Of a stretch of DNA of 64,000 nt, positions 1 through 7,734 are shown one piece after another. Origin of the DNA: Sphingobacteriales bacterium 50-39. GTDB lineage: Bacteria > Bacteroidota > Bacteroidia > Chitinophagales > Chitinophagaceae. A program made the translations under genes and the position numbers. The notes beneath the pieces were generated by a model. It was not told the origin of the DNA, ran no database searches, and was given only the letters and a program-made list of their open reading frames with translations. Location: positions 303,194 through 367,193 of the forward strand of contig MKTZ01000026.1 of the NCBI GenBank assembly GCA_001898505.1, given 5' to 3'. The stretch's first letter is position 1, and every line of letters begins with the position of its first letter.

Positions 1-327
1 TGCTGTTGATACCGGAATAAATGTCTCTATATTTTCCCGGGCAAGGATTGGTAATCCACATGCTACACTCCCAACAAGTGGGATACTTATGGTAGAAATT
101 GAGGTGGTATTTAGCGACGGGGTTTCCGCAAGCTTAAGGGTCTTACCTGTTTTCCGCAGAAGCCCCATCCGTATTAGTCTATCAATAACCAAACTCGCAG
201 ACCTTGGCGATCTCCCCCCTGTCACTGCGTTTATCTCCCTCAGAGTTGGTTTCTTGCCTTCATACAAAAGCTTGTTCCGAATGAGAGAATACGCCCTTTT
301 ATCCTTTTCGTCCAGATCAATCGGCAT
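1..327 (-). CDS. lexA: LexA/UmuD-type SOS repressor, C-terminus cut by window edge
   Basis: The minus strand is open from an ATG at 325-327 to the window edge (109 codons). The N-terminal part looks like the LexA winged helix-turn-helix: residues about 10-60 contain TLREINAVTGG followed by RSASLVIDRLIRMGLL. The second part begins the S24 peptidase domain with IPLVGSVACGLPILARENIE, close to the LexA consensus around the self-cleavage bond. Here the scissile pair would be Cys-Gly, as in UmuD, rather than the usual Ala-Gly. The catalytic Ser and Lys lie beyond the edge. LexA-family proteins repress DNA-damage genes until RecA-stimulated self-cleavage. A tandem repeat just upstream may be its own operator. 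It could instead be an element-borne LexA-like regulator of a polymerase cassette. Confidence 0.85.
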   Translation of the reverse strand, partial: MPIDLDEKDKRAYSLIRNKLLYEGKKPTLREINAVTGGRSPRSASLVIDRLIRMGLLRKTGKTLKLAETPSLNTTSISTISIPLVGSVACGLPILARENIETFIPVSTA

Positions 328-337
328 TGTATAAAAA

Positions 338-359
338 GTATAAATATCTGTATAAATAT
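338..359 (-). promoter_or_regulatory. Tandem 10-bp repeat upstream of the LexA-type gene
   Basis: The decamer GTATAAATAT (plus-strand reading) occurs at 338-347 and again at 350-359, a 12-base period, 11-32 bases before the repressor start codon. The position and AT-rich sequence suit a promoter or an autoregulatory operator. The period is about one helical turn. Function is inferred only. Confidence 0.35.
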
Positions 360-1330
360 ACGCCTAATTTCAGAAAAACAAAATTAATTTCGAAGTCTAT
401 AATTGGTGGATATAAAGTGCATAAGTGGGTGGCCCTACAGTGATTATCTAATTCAATAAGTCGTATTTTGCTAAATAAATGAGTAATGAAATAGACGAGC
501 TGTGTGAGTAGCAATCGAAGGCCATTTCATTTATTTGTTCTCTAAAATGGTTTTTTGTCTGCCCAGGCAGATAGATGGGTTTTTAGCCCATGCCGGTAGA
601 AATCCCTGCCGCAAATAAAAACCGAGATCCATTGTCACCGGTGCGAGTCGGCTAACAGCGTGGCGCATCGGGTATGGAACGGCTCCGAAAAAAACATAGC
701 CGGACTTTCCGGTTGTCAGCTATGTCCTGCACGATCAAAGGTTGCGATGAGCCGTATCTCACGAGAAAATAACCGATTCGAAAATGCATCCTTTGTAGGC
801 CCAAAAGGCATCGAATCGATGAGGAAACGTGGAGCAATGCAGATCTCAAGCGAAACGGCGGATTTTTTGAGGCCGTTTTGGGTGTCCTCACTCTGTTTTT
901 AGCTTGTTTGGCCTGTATTTGGCCAGAAAGGCGTCGCCCCTGTGGGGCTCAGAAACAGGTCGGTGCAGGAAAAAGAACCGGGTATGCACTATTTTGATCG
1001 ACTGGGGAAATGCGCAACTTTGGGTGAAATTCATTTCCGAATCAAGCAAATGACAAGGAAGCATATCAACCATGCACCAGCCTCGGGTACAGCATAGATG
1101 ATCCGTCGCCCGCGTTGAACGGCCCCAGCATGACCGCCAAAGTGGAAAAAGTCATTCAGTTCGCGTGCCAATAAAACCTCGGCACTTCGATACAGTAGCG
1201 TTCCCCGTACTCGGTGTGAATATGTGTCTATTTAACATAGACCAAGCGAAAGACAGGAAAAAGTTAAGTATCTTTATATAAGGTCTACGAAAAAGAGCCA
1301 CGGCAATCGCTAACTCGCCAATTCAATGAA
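360..1330. other. Gene-poor, decayed stretch
   Basis: No convincing intact gene. Short frames on both strands do not look like proteins. One plus-strand fragment runs open from a TGA near 1024 to a TAA ending at 1174 and reads in protein-like fashion (it contains SLGYSIDDPSPALNGPS). It has no start and no recognisable upstream half, so it looks like the tail of a dead gene. A small hairpin, TCTGCC-CA-GGCAGA, lies at 558-571. Confidence 0.4.
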
Positions 1331-2191
1331 ATGCGACATCATTTTGTGCCGGTCTTCTACCTCAAACATTTTACGCTCCACGATGGCTTCTTTTACATTT
1401 ATGACGTGAAAAGAAAAGCTTTTAAAAAGCATGGAAAAAAGTTCGCTCCCAATAGCCATTTCTATGAACCGAATCTCAATACCGTTTACAACGAGCAAAA
1501 TGCATCCTACTTCTTAGAGACAAGTCTGACCAAGGACGATAATGAAATCAGTCGCATACTGGATAAAATCGCCATCGACAAGTCGCATGAATTGACTCCT
1601 CACGAATGGACCTATCTTCAGTACTTCACCAACATTCTTTACTGGAGAAACCCATCCCAAACCCCTTACCTAGAAAAATTAATAGCAGACGCAAAAAACT
1701 TATCAGCCTTTGGAATGAGCCTTCGTAACAAAGCCACCGGGGAAAGATTGAGCAATGAAAAGGAGAGAGAGCTCATTTTGAATAATCCGCAATTCATCAA
1801 ATTTCTGCGCGTAAAAATGCCTGGAACAACCTACCCTGAAGTCTTTAAACTTAAGGCGCAAGACTATGCCACCATTATAACCTTTCCATCCGGATTTCCG
1901 GGACTGGTTAGCGACAACCCAGTAATATACCTAAATGAAGAATGTGAATCCCTGCACACTGCACCAATGATCTTTCTCTTGACTCCTACGAAGGTTCTAT
2001 TCCGTCATATCAAACCGACAATCATCATACCTAGTTGGGTAAGAGTCGTGATAGATACCATATTATATGGTCAAGCGAAGAATTATATATCATGTACTGA
2101 ACAAAGATATCCTATGCTATTGGCAGAAACCTATCATAAATATGGTTCGACCCAACCTTTAAAGCGAATACTTTCTGATCTATTGAAATAA
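1331..2191 (+). CDS. DUF4238-family protein
   Basis: A 286-residue protein opening with MRHHFVPVFYLKHFT, which matches the hallmark start of DUF4238 proteins (H-[YF]-V-P-x-F-Y-L-x-x-F). The family is of unknown biochemical function; members occur scattered in bacterial accessory regions and have no experimentally settled role that I know of. The length is usual for the family. A conserved-looking middle segment (VSDNPVIY, residues 195-202) also fits. No signal peptide or membrane segment is seen. It stands alone: decayed DNA lies upstream, and the degenerate tRNA-Leu fragment follows about 60 bases downstream, so it may lie just outside the 21-kb element. The start is the first ATG in frame. 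Confidence 0.75.
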   Translation: MRHHFVPVFYLKHFTLHDGFFYIYDVKRKAFKKHGKKFAPNSHFYEPNLNTVYNEQNASYFLETSLTKDDNEISRILDKIAIDKSHELTPHEWTYLQYFTNILYWRNPSQTPYLEKLIADAKNLSAFGMSLRNKATGERLSNEKERELILNNPQFIKFLRVKMPGTTYPEVFKLKAQDYATIITFPSGFPGLVSDNPVIYLNEECESLHTAPMIFLLTPTKVLFRHIKPTIIIPSWVRVVIDTILYGQAKNYISCTEQRYPMLLAETYHKYGSTQPLKRILSDLLK

Positions 2192-2253
2192 TTACCGAAC
2201 CGCAGGATTCACACATCTGCCAAATCCCGTTTAATCTAGGAAAGTATTCCAAG

Positions 2254-2310
2254 GGGCCTAAAAATCTGATGTTGGCCGTGATGTCCAGGCTCGACTGATG
2301 TTCTGGGCGA
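2254..2310 (+). other. Degenerate tRNA-Leu 3' fragment, candidate left attachment site
   Basis: Aligning 2251-2310 without gaps to 23711-23770 gives 44 identical positions out of 60. The match covers the anticodon loop region, the variable arm, the T arm (AGGCTCGA) and the acceptor 3' strand (TTCTGGGC). No 5' half of a tRNA precedes it, so it is not a functional tRNA. Same orientation and the flanking shared 11-mer suggest the left boundary (attL remnant) of the element whose right boundary is at 23.77 kb. Confidence 0.6.
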
Positions 2311-2356
2311 CTAGGCTTCAATTGATCATGAAGGTTGCTAGTGTATGGTATCTCTT

Positions 2357-2367
2357 ATTTGCAAACA
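2357..2367 (+). repeat. ATTTGCAAACA, candidate left arm-type integrase site
   Basis: This 11-mer lies 47 bases inside the left tRNA-like fragment. The same 11-mer occurs twice in tandem near the integrase end (23570-23591). Shared short motifs just inside both attachment sites are the usual layout of arm-type binding sites for tyrosine recombinases. The role is inferred. Confidence 0.4.
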
Positions 2368-2440
2368 CATTTTTGGCCGAGGAGAAAAAGAGCTTTTGCA
2401 AGCGAAAGGCACTTCAAGATCAAGATTACCCATTCCGGTT

Positions 2441-4591
2441 TTATTGTACCGATTCATTTTCTTGGTTGTTTTCATGAATTTTCTGAAAAGTCATGATCAA
2501 TTCCATATCTGACAAGACATCCCCTTTACTAAAGAACTTTCCGGGTTGCCTATGTATTTTACCATAAGCACTTGTAATTTTTTTATACACTATGCCAGGA
2601 TCAATAAACCTTTTCATAAAAAAATAATCTTCCAAAGAAAATTCTGGTTTATATGAGTCTGGTTTGCCTGATATATATATCGTGGGAGTAAAAATTTTTA
2701 TAAGTTTTAATGGGAACTGGGGATTTTGAACAAACTCCAGTTCCAATAAATCCGTAATTTCTTCATTCTTTCCGAGAGAATCAAAAATCGTGAAAGCTGA
2801 ATTCAAATCCTCGTCTGAAAATTCAACAAATACATGAATTTTTTCATTGATCTTTTTGAATTTTTCAACCATGAGGACTCCCAATTGAGTTGCTTCTTCT
2901 GTAGAAAGGAACATTTCTTCCGGCAAGACATGATGCTTGTCAATAAACCTGGAGTATAAACACAAACTATAATTAAAGGGGTCTGAAACCTTAATGGCCT
3001 CGAGGCATTCGTCAACCCGGCTCTTCCTTTCAAGCTTCAAAACCAAGCCCTTAATTATTTTTGCCAACTCATCTCTGGGAATGTACAACTGAAATCCCCG
3101 TTGAACTGGCACCAACTTTCCAATCATTGACAGGCTTAAGTACAATGTTTTCGCAGCCTCTACCGTGAAGGAATCAAGCAGAAATCTTAATTTAAATATA
3201 AAATCATCTATACTTAACTTATCGAGTTCATTATGCAATTTTTTATAAAAGTCATCGGCAGTCGTCTTCTCAATATCACTAAATAGTTGGCTAAAATAAA
3301 CATCAGATATATCCCCATCTTTAACAACAAGCGAAAAATATCGATCAAAATAATAAACTGAGCAAATTTTCATCTGCTTATACCAACCATCAACAATCCC
3401 TTGCCCTGAGAAATAATTATTGTAAAGCCCATTTAGCTGCGGAAATAAAACGCAAAGCATTTCTCTTAACTTCTTACTTAATTCATTGCCATAAACCTGC
3501 AATTGAGAATCCACTTCTCTCTTAACATCTTCTTTAGTTGCTCGAACGCTATAATTCGGGTTATCATACCGGTTTAGAAAAATCGAGGAGTTATTTCTTA
3601 TGAATGAATATAATTCCGGATAAAAAACCTTAATCCCTTCAATAATCATCAAATCACCAATATTCACTTCTCCTAAAACCAAAGGGATTGAAAACCGGAT
3701 TGAATTAGCAAATCGTACCGCTAACCTTGGGCTCTTTAAACCTGGAACAAATGCCAAATCATACTTTCCCAAAAACTCCTGGCTCTCTTTTTTTGTAAGC
3801 TCTACTTGCAATCCATTTAGAGCTTCATCAATCAACTTAAGAGAATATTTTCTTAAAGCGAACAGATCGGCCTTAGGCAGGTTCAGAGGCAATTGAATTA
3901 TCTTTTCCAAAAAGTCATATCCGTCGTTCTTTCCTTTATTTCCAAACTTATGCCCGAGCGAAGACGCTACTAGTTCATCATCAAAAGCAAGAATGTAAGA
4001 AAATCGTGGGAAATCTCCAACCAACTTAACTAATTTAAAGACAGATTGTATTTCATCTATATTTAACCTATCAATGTCGTCAATAAAGACAACGAAATTA
4101 CAATCAGCTTCAATTATAAAGTCTTCAATTCTACGTTTGTAATGTTCAAGGCTGTCATTCTTAAATTTCGATCCTATTTTCTTACCTATTCCAAATAATG
4201 CTCCAACGCCATAAGGGATAAAGAGGTTGGCAATATTTCCGATTGAATCACCATAATCTTCAAACGCTTTAGCAATAGCCTCTTTTTTTGTAGTTAACTT
4301 TTTCCCTAACGCGCCTGCAATACTCTCAAAAAATGATTTTATGAGTTGTTTATCCTCCTGAAAATACCAGGGGTTAAAATCTATCTTTATAGCATTGCTG
4401 TCTATCTCCTCCGAAATAAAATTTAGGACTGAAGATTTTCCTTCACCCCATTTGCCATAGATCCCAACAACCAACGATTTCGATGATCTCGTTTTATTAA
4501 TAATGCTGGCAACGCGTTTGGAAAATTCATATCGCTGGAAATTATCGTCCTTTTTATCCCTGACGGGTCTGTCTAACCGCAAGTCTTCCAT
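2441..4591 (-). CDS. KAP-family P-loop NTPase
   Basis: A 716-residue protein with the KAP NTPase signature. The Walker A is GKWGEGKS (residues 46-53), followed by DFNPWYF (about 76-82), which is the conserved KAP motif after the P-loop. A Walker B of the form VVFIDDIDRL lies near residue 170. A hydrophobic Gly-rich stretch (NLFIPYGVGALFGIG, about 115-130) sits between them, where KAP proteins often carry membrane or membrane-derived segments. The long C-terminal half is unrecognised. KAP NTPases include PifA of plasmid F, which excludes phage T7, so a defence role is plausible but not shown. The gene follows an XRE regulator gene on the same strand after 80 bases and is probably co-transcribed. 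The nearest ATG to the P-loop domain was taken as start. Confidence 0.85.
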   Translation of the reverse strand: MEDLRLDRPVRDKKDDNFQRYEFSKRVASIINKTRSSKSLVVGIYGKWGEGKSSVLNFISEEIDSNAIKIDFNPWYFQEDKQLIKSFFESIAGALGKKLTTKKEAIAKAFEDYGDSIGNIANLFIPYGVGALFGIGKKIGSKFKNDSLEHYKRRIEDFIIEADCNFVVFIDDIDRLNIDEIQSVFKLVKLVGDFPRFSYILAFDDELVASSLGHKFGNKGKNDGYDFLEKIIQLPLNLPKADLFALRKYSLKLIDEALNGLQVELTKKESQEFLGKYDLAFVPGLKSPRLAVRFANSIRFSIPLVLGEVNIGDLMIIEGIKVFYPELYSFIRNNSSIFLNRYDNPNYSVRATKEDVKREVDSQLQVYGNELSKKLREMLCVLFPQLNGLYNNYFSGQGIVDGWYKQMKICSVYYFDRYFSLVVKDGDISDVYFSQLFSDIEKTTADDFYKKLHNELDKLSIDDFIFKLRFLLDSFTVEAAKTLYLSLSMIGKLVPVQRGFQLYIPRDELAKIIKGLVLKLERKSRVDECLEAIKVSDPFNYSLCLYSRFIDKHHVLPEEMFLSTEEATQLGVLMVEKFKKINEKIHVFVEFSDEDLNSAFTIFDSLGKNEEITDLLELEFVQNPQFPLKLIKIFTPTIYISGKPDSYKPEFSLEDYFFMKRFIDPGIVYKKITSAYGKIHRQPGKFFSKGDVLSDMELIMTFQKIHENNQENESVQ

Positions 4592-4671
4592 ATCAAATTG
4601 GGATTAAGTGTCTGAAAAATATATTTGGGTCCTAGAGGTGGCGTACTACCCAGAAAGAATAAATGCATACG

Positions 4672-4881
4672 CTATTTTGTCACGAGTAATTCGCAGACAC
4701 CCACTTGTAGCACTTCAGCGATTCTAAAAAGGGTCGCAATGGATGGCTGATTATCATTGGTGCACCATTTGGAAACTGTCACACTCTTTACTCCTAACTG
4801 TTCAGCGAGCCATTTATTGGTCTTTTCCTTATCGTAAAGGACTAATTTGATCTTATTATACCTTCTTTTTTTAGCTGGCAT
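4672..4881 (-). CDS. Small XRE/Cro-type transcriptional regulator
   Basis: A 69-residue protein that is essentially one HTH domain. It reads NKWLAEQLGVKSVTVSKWCTN then SIATLFRIAEVLQVGVCELL, the standard XRE layout of two helices, recognition helix and a helix ending in 'V-x-x-x-E-L-L'. No effector domain is present. It lies directly upstream of the KAP NTPase gene on the same strand. A near-perfect palindrome sits 15 bases before its start, which argues for autoregulation and for control of the downstream NTPase. The basic N-terminus (MPAKKRRYNK) is typical of these small repressors. Confidence 0.9.
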   Translation of the reverse strand: MPAKKRRYNKIKLVLYDKEKTNKWLAEQLGVKSVTVSKWCTNDNQPSIATLFRIAEVLQVGVCELLVTK

Positions 4882-4895
4882 TGTGAGTGGCTAAT

Positions 4896-4912
4896 TTGCT
4901 AATAATTAGCAA
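4896..4912. promoter_or_regulatory. Palindromic operator candidate of the XRE-KAP unit
   Basis: TTGCTAATAATTAGCAA has perfect 8-base arms about one central base and lies 15 bases upstream of the XRE start codon. A further GCTAAT half-site abuts it at 4890-4895. Size, symmetry and position are those of a Cro/CI-type operator. Confidence 0.6.
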
Positions 4913-5198
4913 CTAACAAAAAAAATCCTATTGATCTAATAACAAGTCTATTATGATATACTTTAAATCATTTTTTATACTTAATATATATTTACATACA
5001 TTTATAATATAAAAATTAAACCAAAAATGAAACTCCTAGATACTTCATAAGTGAAGCTATAGCTTTGCGAACACATAAGATATTGTAAGCGTGTTTGCTT
5101 TATTCTCGGATACCGAAAACTGCAACCTTTCAACGATCCCGGGATGATGGAGTAAATCGCTCACGTTTCTCCTTTGGTAGTATGCCGAAGATAAAGAG
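4913..5198. other. AT-rich intergenic region
   Basis: No gene is supported on the plus strand. The first 100 bases are strongly AT-rich and probably contain the minus-strand promoter for the XRE gene. On the minus strand a frame without a start codon runs from about 5273 to a TAG near 5055; it may be the tail of a dead gene or chance. Confidence 0.35.
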
Positions 5199-5275
5199 GC
5201 GTGGGCGTTCTTGTCCGGGATCAAGGGTGTTGCAGCCCGTCGGTATCGGCTTGGACTAACCCACGTCTTTTTCTT
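5199..5275 (+). ncRNA. Possible structured RNA with terminal poly-U
   Basis: Three nested pairings can be drawn on the plus strand: CGTGGG (5200-5205) with CCCACG (5260-5265), GTCC (5213-5216) with GGAC (5253-5256), and GGG (5217-5219) with CCC (5236-5238). The outer stem is followed at once by a T-rich tract (5266-5277). This resembles a small RNA or leader closed by an intrinsic terminator, about 130 bases before the next gene. I do not recognise a family, and a start-less minus-strand frame overlaps it. Confidence 0.25.
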
Positions 5276-5280
5276 TTATC

Positions 5281-5303
5281 AGTGGTAATCAGCTATTACC
5301 ACT
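5281..5303. promoter_or_regulatory. Inverted repeat with 9-bp arms
   Basis: AGTGGTAAT (5281-5289) and ATTACCACT (5295-5303) are perfect inverted arms around CAGCT. The site lies about 100 bases before the 5406 gene, so an operator is likelier than a terminator (no T-run follows). Confidence 0.4.
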
Positions 5304-5405
5304 CAGTTCCTGGCTTTTTCCTTCCCAGAAATCACCTCGTAACAGAAAGAATTACAGAGACAGCATACACGCTTGAAGATTGTTCATCTATAAATCTAAC
5401 AGCGT

Positions 5406-5729
5406 ATGTTACCCTTTTCTAGACAATCCGAAATATTCAATCAAATACTTCTTTTAAAGGATAATTCTCCGCAAACAGCGAGGGAATATATAAAATCCTT
5501 CACTTGCGATTATCGTCTGGGCGAGTGCCGGGCAATCTTGTGGGGCATGGTGGAAACTTGCCTTACATGCGATAACAGTGACTTCGGGGAACCTGGGGAG
5601 CGTTTAGACCTTTTACTACAATTCGAACATTTCCAAAAGCTATTCGAGGCTGCCTTCGTGTTGGCTAATCATTGGAATAACGCGACAGAGATAACAGAGA
5701 CCCTTGACAAACTAAAAACCATTTTATGA
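5406..5729 (+). CDS. Unrecognised 107-residue protein, first of a coupled trio
   Basis: I do not recognise a family. The protein is soluble, with several Cys in the centre (residues about 33-55, including ETCLTCDNSDFG) and a predicted helical C-terminal half (LLLQFEHFQKLFEAAFVLANHW). Its stop overlaps the next start in an ATGA (5726-5729), so the two are translationally coupled. The following gene pair is also tightly arranged, and the group lies next to the mobilisation genes. The C-terminal part faintly resembles that of the 6439 protein (both have a helical LL-E-LA-LLD/ANHW type end), which may mean distant relatedness. Confidence 0.6.
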   Translation: MLPFSRQSEIFNQILLLKDNSPQTAREYIKSFTCDYRLGECRAILWGMVETCLTCDNSDFGEPGERLDLLLQFEHFQKLFEAAFVLANHWNNATEITETLDKLKTIL

Positions 5730-6415
5730 ATGACGGAAATCTTCTCTTGCTGCAAGAGAAACTCAGATACCTGGGATTTGGGGATGTGACTTCTACCCAT
5801 TTTTTAGAGTTGGAGATGCAAAACGGTACGCCGGCTTTTCAATTAAAAACGGCCGCTGGTTTCGATCAGAAGAGTTTGATAAGGGCTACCCTATTTTTCC
5901 AAAAGTCTGATAAATTGGATTGTTATTTCTTCACTAAATATGAAGCACTGCTAATTTATGAGATTGAGCCCATAAAGACTAGAAAGCAGACATTTCATAT
6001 CAAAAATGGAAACGGTGTGACCTTCAAAGAAGCCTTTAATCTCCTGCAAGGAAGGTCAGTGTATACCACCCTTTGGAATTCCGATGATGTAAAATACTCC
6101 ACCTGGATACAGCTCTCCTTATGTGAAAAGACTCGAGACGATACCAATTACAAGGTTCGCCAGTTCAGAGAGGATTATGGGTACGATCTGGAAAAGGTCT
6201 TGAGTACCTACCCTATCCAGGAGCTGCAGGATGAAACTCTAAAGATGAACCTGATATGCAGCCTTCAAAAAGGCAATGTTCACGCTGTGACCTTTGTTAA
6301 AGCCAATAAAATGGAGAGGATGTTCGTGGAAGCCTGTCCAGCCACCAAAGGTTTAAAGATATATTCAGAAGCTATATGGGCTTTACAAAAAGGTTCAGGG
6401 AAGAGCGTAAAATAA
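5726..6415 (+). CDS. Unrecognised 229-residue protein
   Basis: No family recognised. The sequence has mixed alpha/beta character with no signal peptide and no membrane segment. Segments such as IRATLFFQKSDKLDCYFFTK and QTFHIKNGNGVTFKEAFNLL suggest a compact globular domain with beta strands, followed by a helical region (VRQFREDYGYDLEKVLSTYP). It overlaps the upstream gene by four bases. The downstream gene starts about 24 bases later. Genes like this commonly sit in Bacteroidota mobilisable elements without assigned function; that placement is the only functional hint. Confidence 0.65.
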   Translation: MNDGNLLLLQEKLRYLGFGDVTSTHFLELEMQNGTPAFQLKTAAGFDQKSLIRATLFFQKSDKLDCYFFTKYEALLIYEIEPIKTRKQTFHIKNGNGVTFKEAFNLLQGRSVYTTLWNSDDVKYSTWIQLSLCEKTRDDTNYKVRQFREDYGYDLEKVLSTYPIQELQDETLKMNLICSLQKGNVHAVTFVKANKMERMFVEACPATKGLKIYSEAIWALQKGSGKSVK

Positions 6416-6438
6416 GAAAATCAACTAAACTTATATTT

Positions 6439-6774
6439 ATGAGCAAGAACAATCTAAGCCATGGTGCTGAAGAGCCCTGGGAAAACGAGCCGGCCACCTT
6501 AACCGAATATCAGCGGGAAGATCCCATACACTTCATCTGTTTTATTGCCAATTGGGAGCCGCTGTGCCGGATGCGGTTTAGGTTAAAGGACATGTTTGCA
6601 GCGGCCATGTCTTCACCGCATTTGAAAGACGATACGCCCCAACAAAAAGGCGAATTGGTCTGGTTCTATGATGAAATGACCGCCTTGTTGGAACTGGCCT
6701 ATCTCCTGGATGATATGATCCGGAACAATAAATTCATCTATTCCTATCCCGGCAAACCAAAGGATGAAAGTTGA
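6439..6774 (+). CDS. Unrecognised 111-residue acidic protein
   Basis: The frame is open from an ATG at 6376, but that start would overlap the previous gene by 40 bases. The ATG at 6439, giving MSKNNLSHGAEEPWEN, leaves a 23-base gap and is preferred. The C-terminal half is helical (GELVWFYDEMTALLELAYLL). No family is recognised and no membrane segment is present. It is the last gene of the 5406-6774 unit. Beyond it, 6775-7053 holds no gene I can support, only overlapping short frames on both strands. Confidence 0.6.
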   Translation: MSKNNLSHGAEEPWENEPATLTEYQREDPIHFICFIANWEPLCRMRFRLKDMFAAAMSSPHLKDDTPQQKGELVWFYDEMTALLELAYLLDDMIRNNKFIYSYPGKPKDES

Positions 6775-7053
6775 CGGGGACCTTTACCGTACCTGTGAAA
6801 AAGGAGTTTTGGGGAGCCATAATAGGCAGGGATAGCCCATTTGCCGCCAAATTGGCGGGTGAAAAGAAAAGACAACATTCGAAGGGGGTATATTATTGCG
6901 GGGCTACACATGCAGGCTGGTATCCGGCTGATCCATCTATAAATGGATGCCCAAGGGACCAAGGCAGGGGCAATGATATACTCCCTTCGAATCGCCAAAG
7001 CCGGACCGGGAGCTGGGCTATATTCCTCCGCTGCTCGGCTGCGGCCGCGTGCT

Positions 7054-7701
7054 TTACCGCCTGTTGCCTGCCTTTTTAGGCGGCTGGTCCGTTTTTGCGT
7101 CCTGCCCTATCTTTTTATCAATCGCCTGGAGTTGGTCATGCAATTCCAGGCTTTTTTCTCTTAAGAGTTCCTGTTCTTTTACATACTTTTCCATCTTGTC
7201 GGGGTCAGCCAGGTATATACTGTCCAGTCTATATAGCCGCTGTCGGGAGGTGGAATCTACGACCAATTTCAATTTCCGATACTTAATGTCATTGGCCTTG
7301 TATTGCTCCAGGCGGTCAGCTGTCATATACCACCCTGAGCAAACAAGACACAGTGCCAGGAAGAGACCGGCAGTAAGCCAGGCAATCTTAGGCAGGTGGT
7401 GATGGTGTTCTGACTTGCTTGGGACGGGATGACGGAGCAGATGTGCCGTAATTTCCAGGGCAGCAGCAAACTTCTGTAACCGTTCCATAATGGTATTTTG
7501 CGCCCTTCCAATAGACACTATTTCCTGGGTATCTTTTTGGATCTCCGCTATATCCTTGGAATGTTGGGGAACGATCTTTATCCCATTTTCCACTTTGTTC
7601 AATTTCTCTTCATGGGCCTGGAGCCGCTGATCCTGTTTTTGCATTTTATCGATCATGGTATCCAGCAGGGCGGCGCTAGGCTGTTGCTTATCTTCACTCA
7701 T
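7054..7701 (-). CDS. Membrane-anchored coiled-coil protein of the mobilisation module
   Basis: A 215-residue protein with three parts. Residues 1-105 are charged and heptad-like (DKMQKQDQRLQAHEEKLNKV). A single transmembrane helix follows (IAWLTAGLFLALCLVCSGWY, about 107-126). The last part is a second charged, helical region (LREKSLELHDQLQAIDKK). A His cluster (SEHHHHLP) precedes the helix. It lies 33 bases downstream of the relaxase gene on the same strand and is probably the last gene of the mob operon. Such proteins are frequent behind Bacteroidota relaxases and may dock the relaxosome to the membrane; that is inference. Confidence 0.75.
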   Translation of the reverse strand: MSEDKQQPSAALLDTMIDKMQKQDQRLQAHEEKLNKVENGIKIVPQHSKDIAEIQKDTQEIVSIGRAQNTIMERLQKFAAALEITAHLLRHPVPSKSEHHHHLPKIAWLTAGLFLALCLVCSGWYMTADRLEQYKANDIKYRKLKLVVDSTSRQRLYRLDSIYLADPDKMEKYVKEQELLREKSLELHDQLQAIDKKIGQDAKTDQPPKKAGNRR

Positions 7702-7734
7702 ATAATATTTCTTTAGAATTACTAATTGGTTTTG

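Noticed and set aside
89..334. Plus-strand frame of 81 codons
   Set aside because: It is the antisense shadow of the LexA-type gene, whose minus-strand translation has clear family motifs.
558..571. Hairpin TCTGCC-CA-GGCAGA as a terminator
   Set aside because: The T-run lies before the stem on the plus strand, and the minus strand has A's after it, so neither direction has a terminal U tract.
5201..5422. Plus-strand 73-codon frame
   Set aside because: Starts inside the possible structured RNA and has no protein-like pattern; it overlaps the start of the 5406 gene in another frame.
6744..7079. Short frames on both strands between the 6439 gene and the mob module
   Set aside because: They overlap each other and have no recognisable composition; treated as gene-free.
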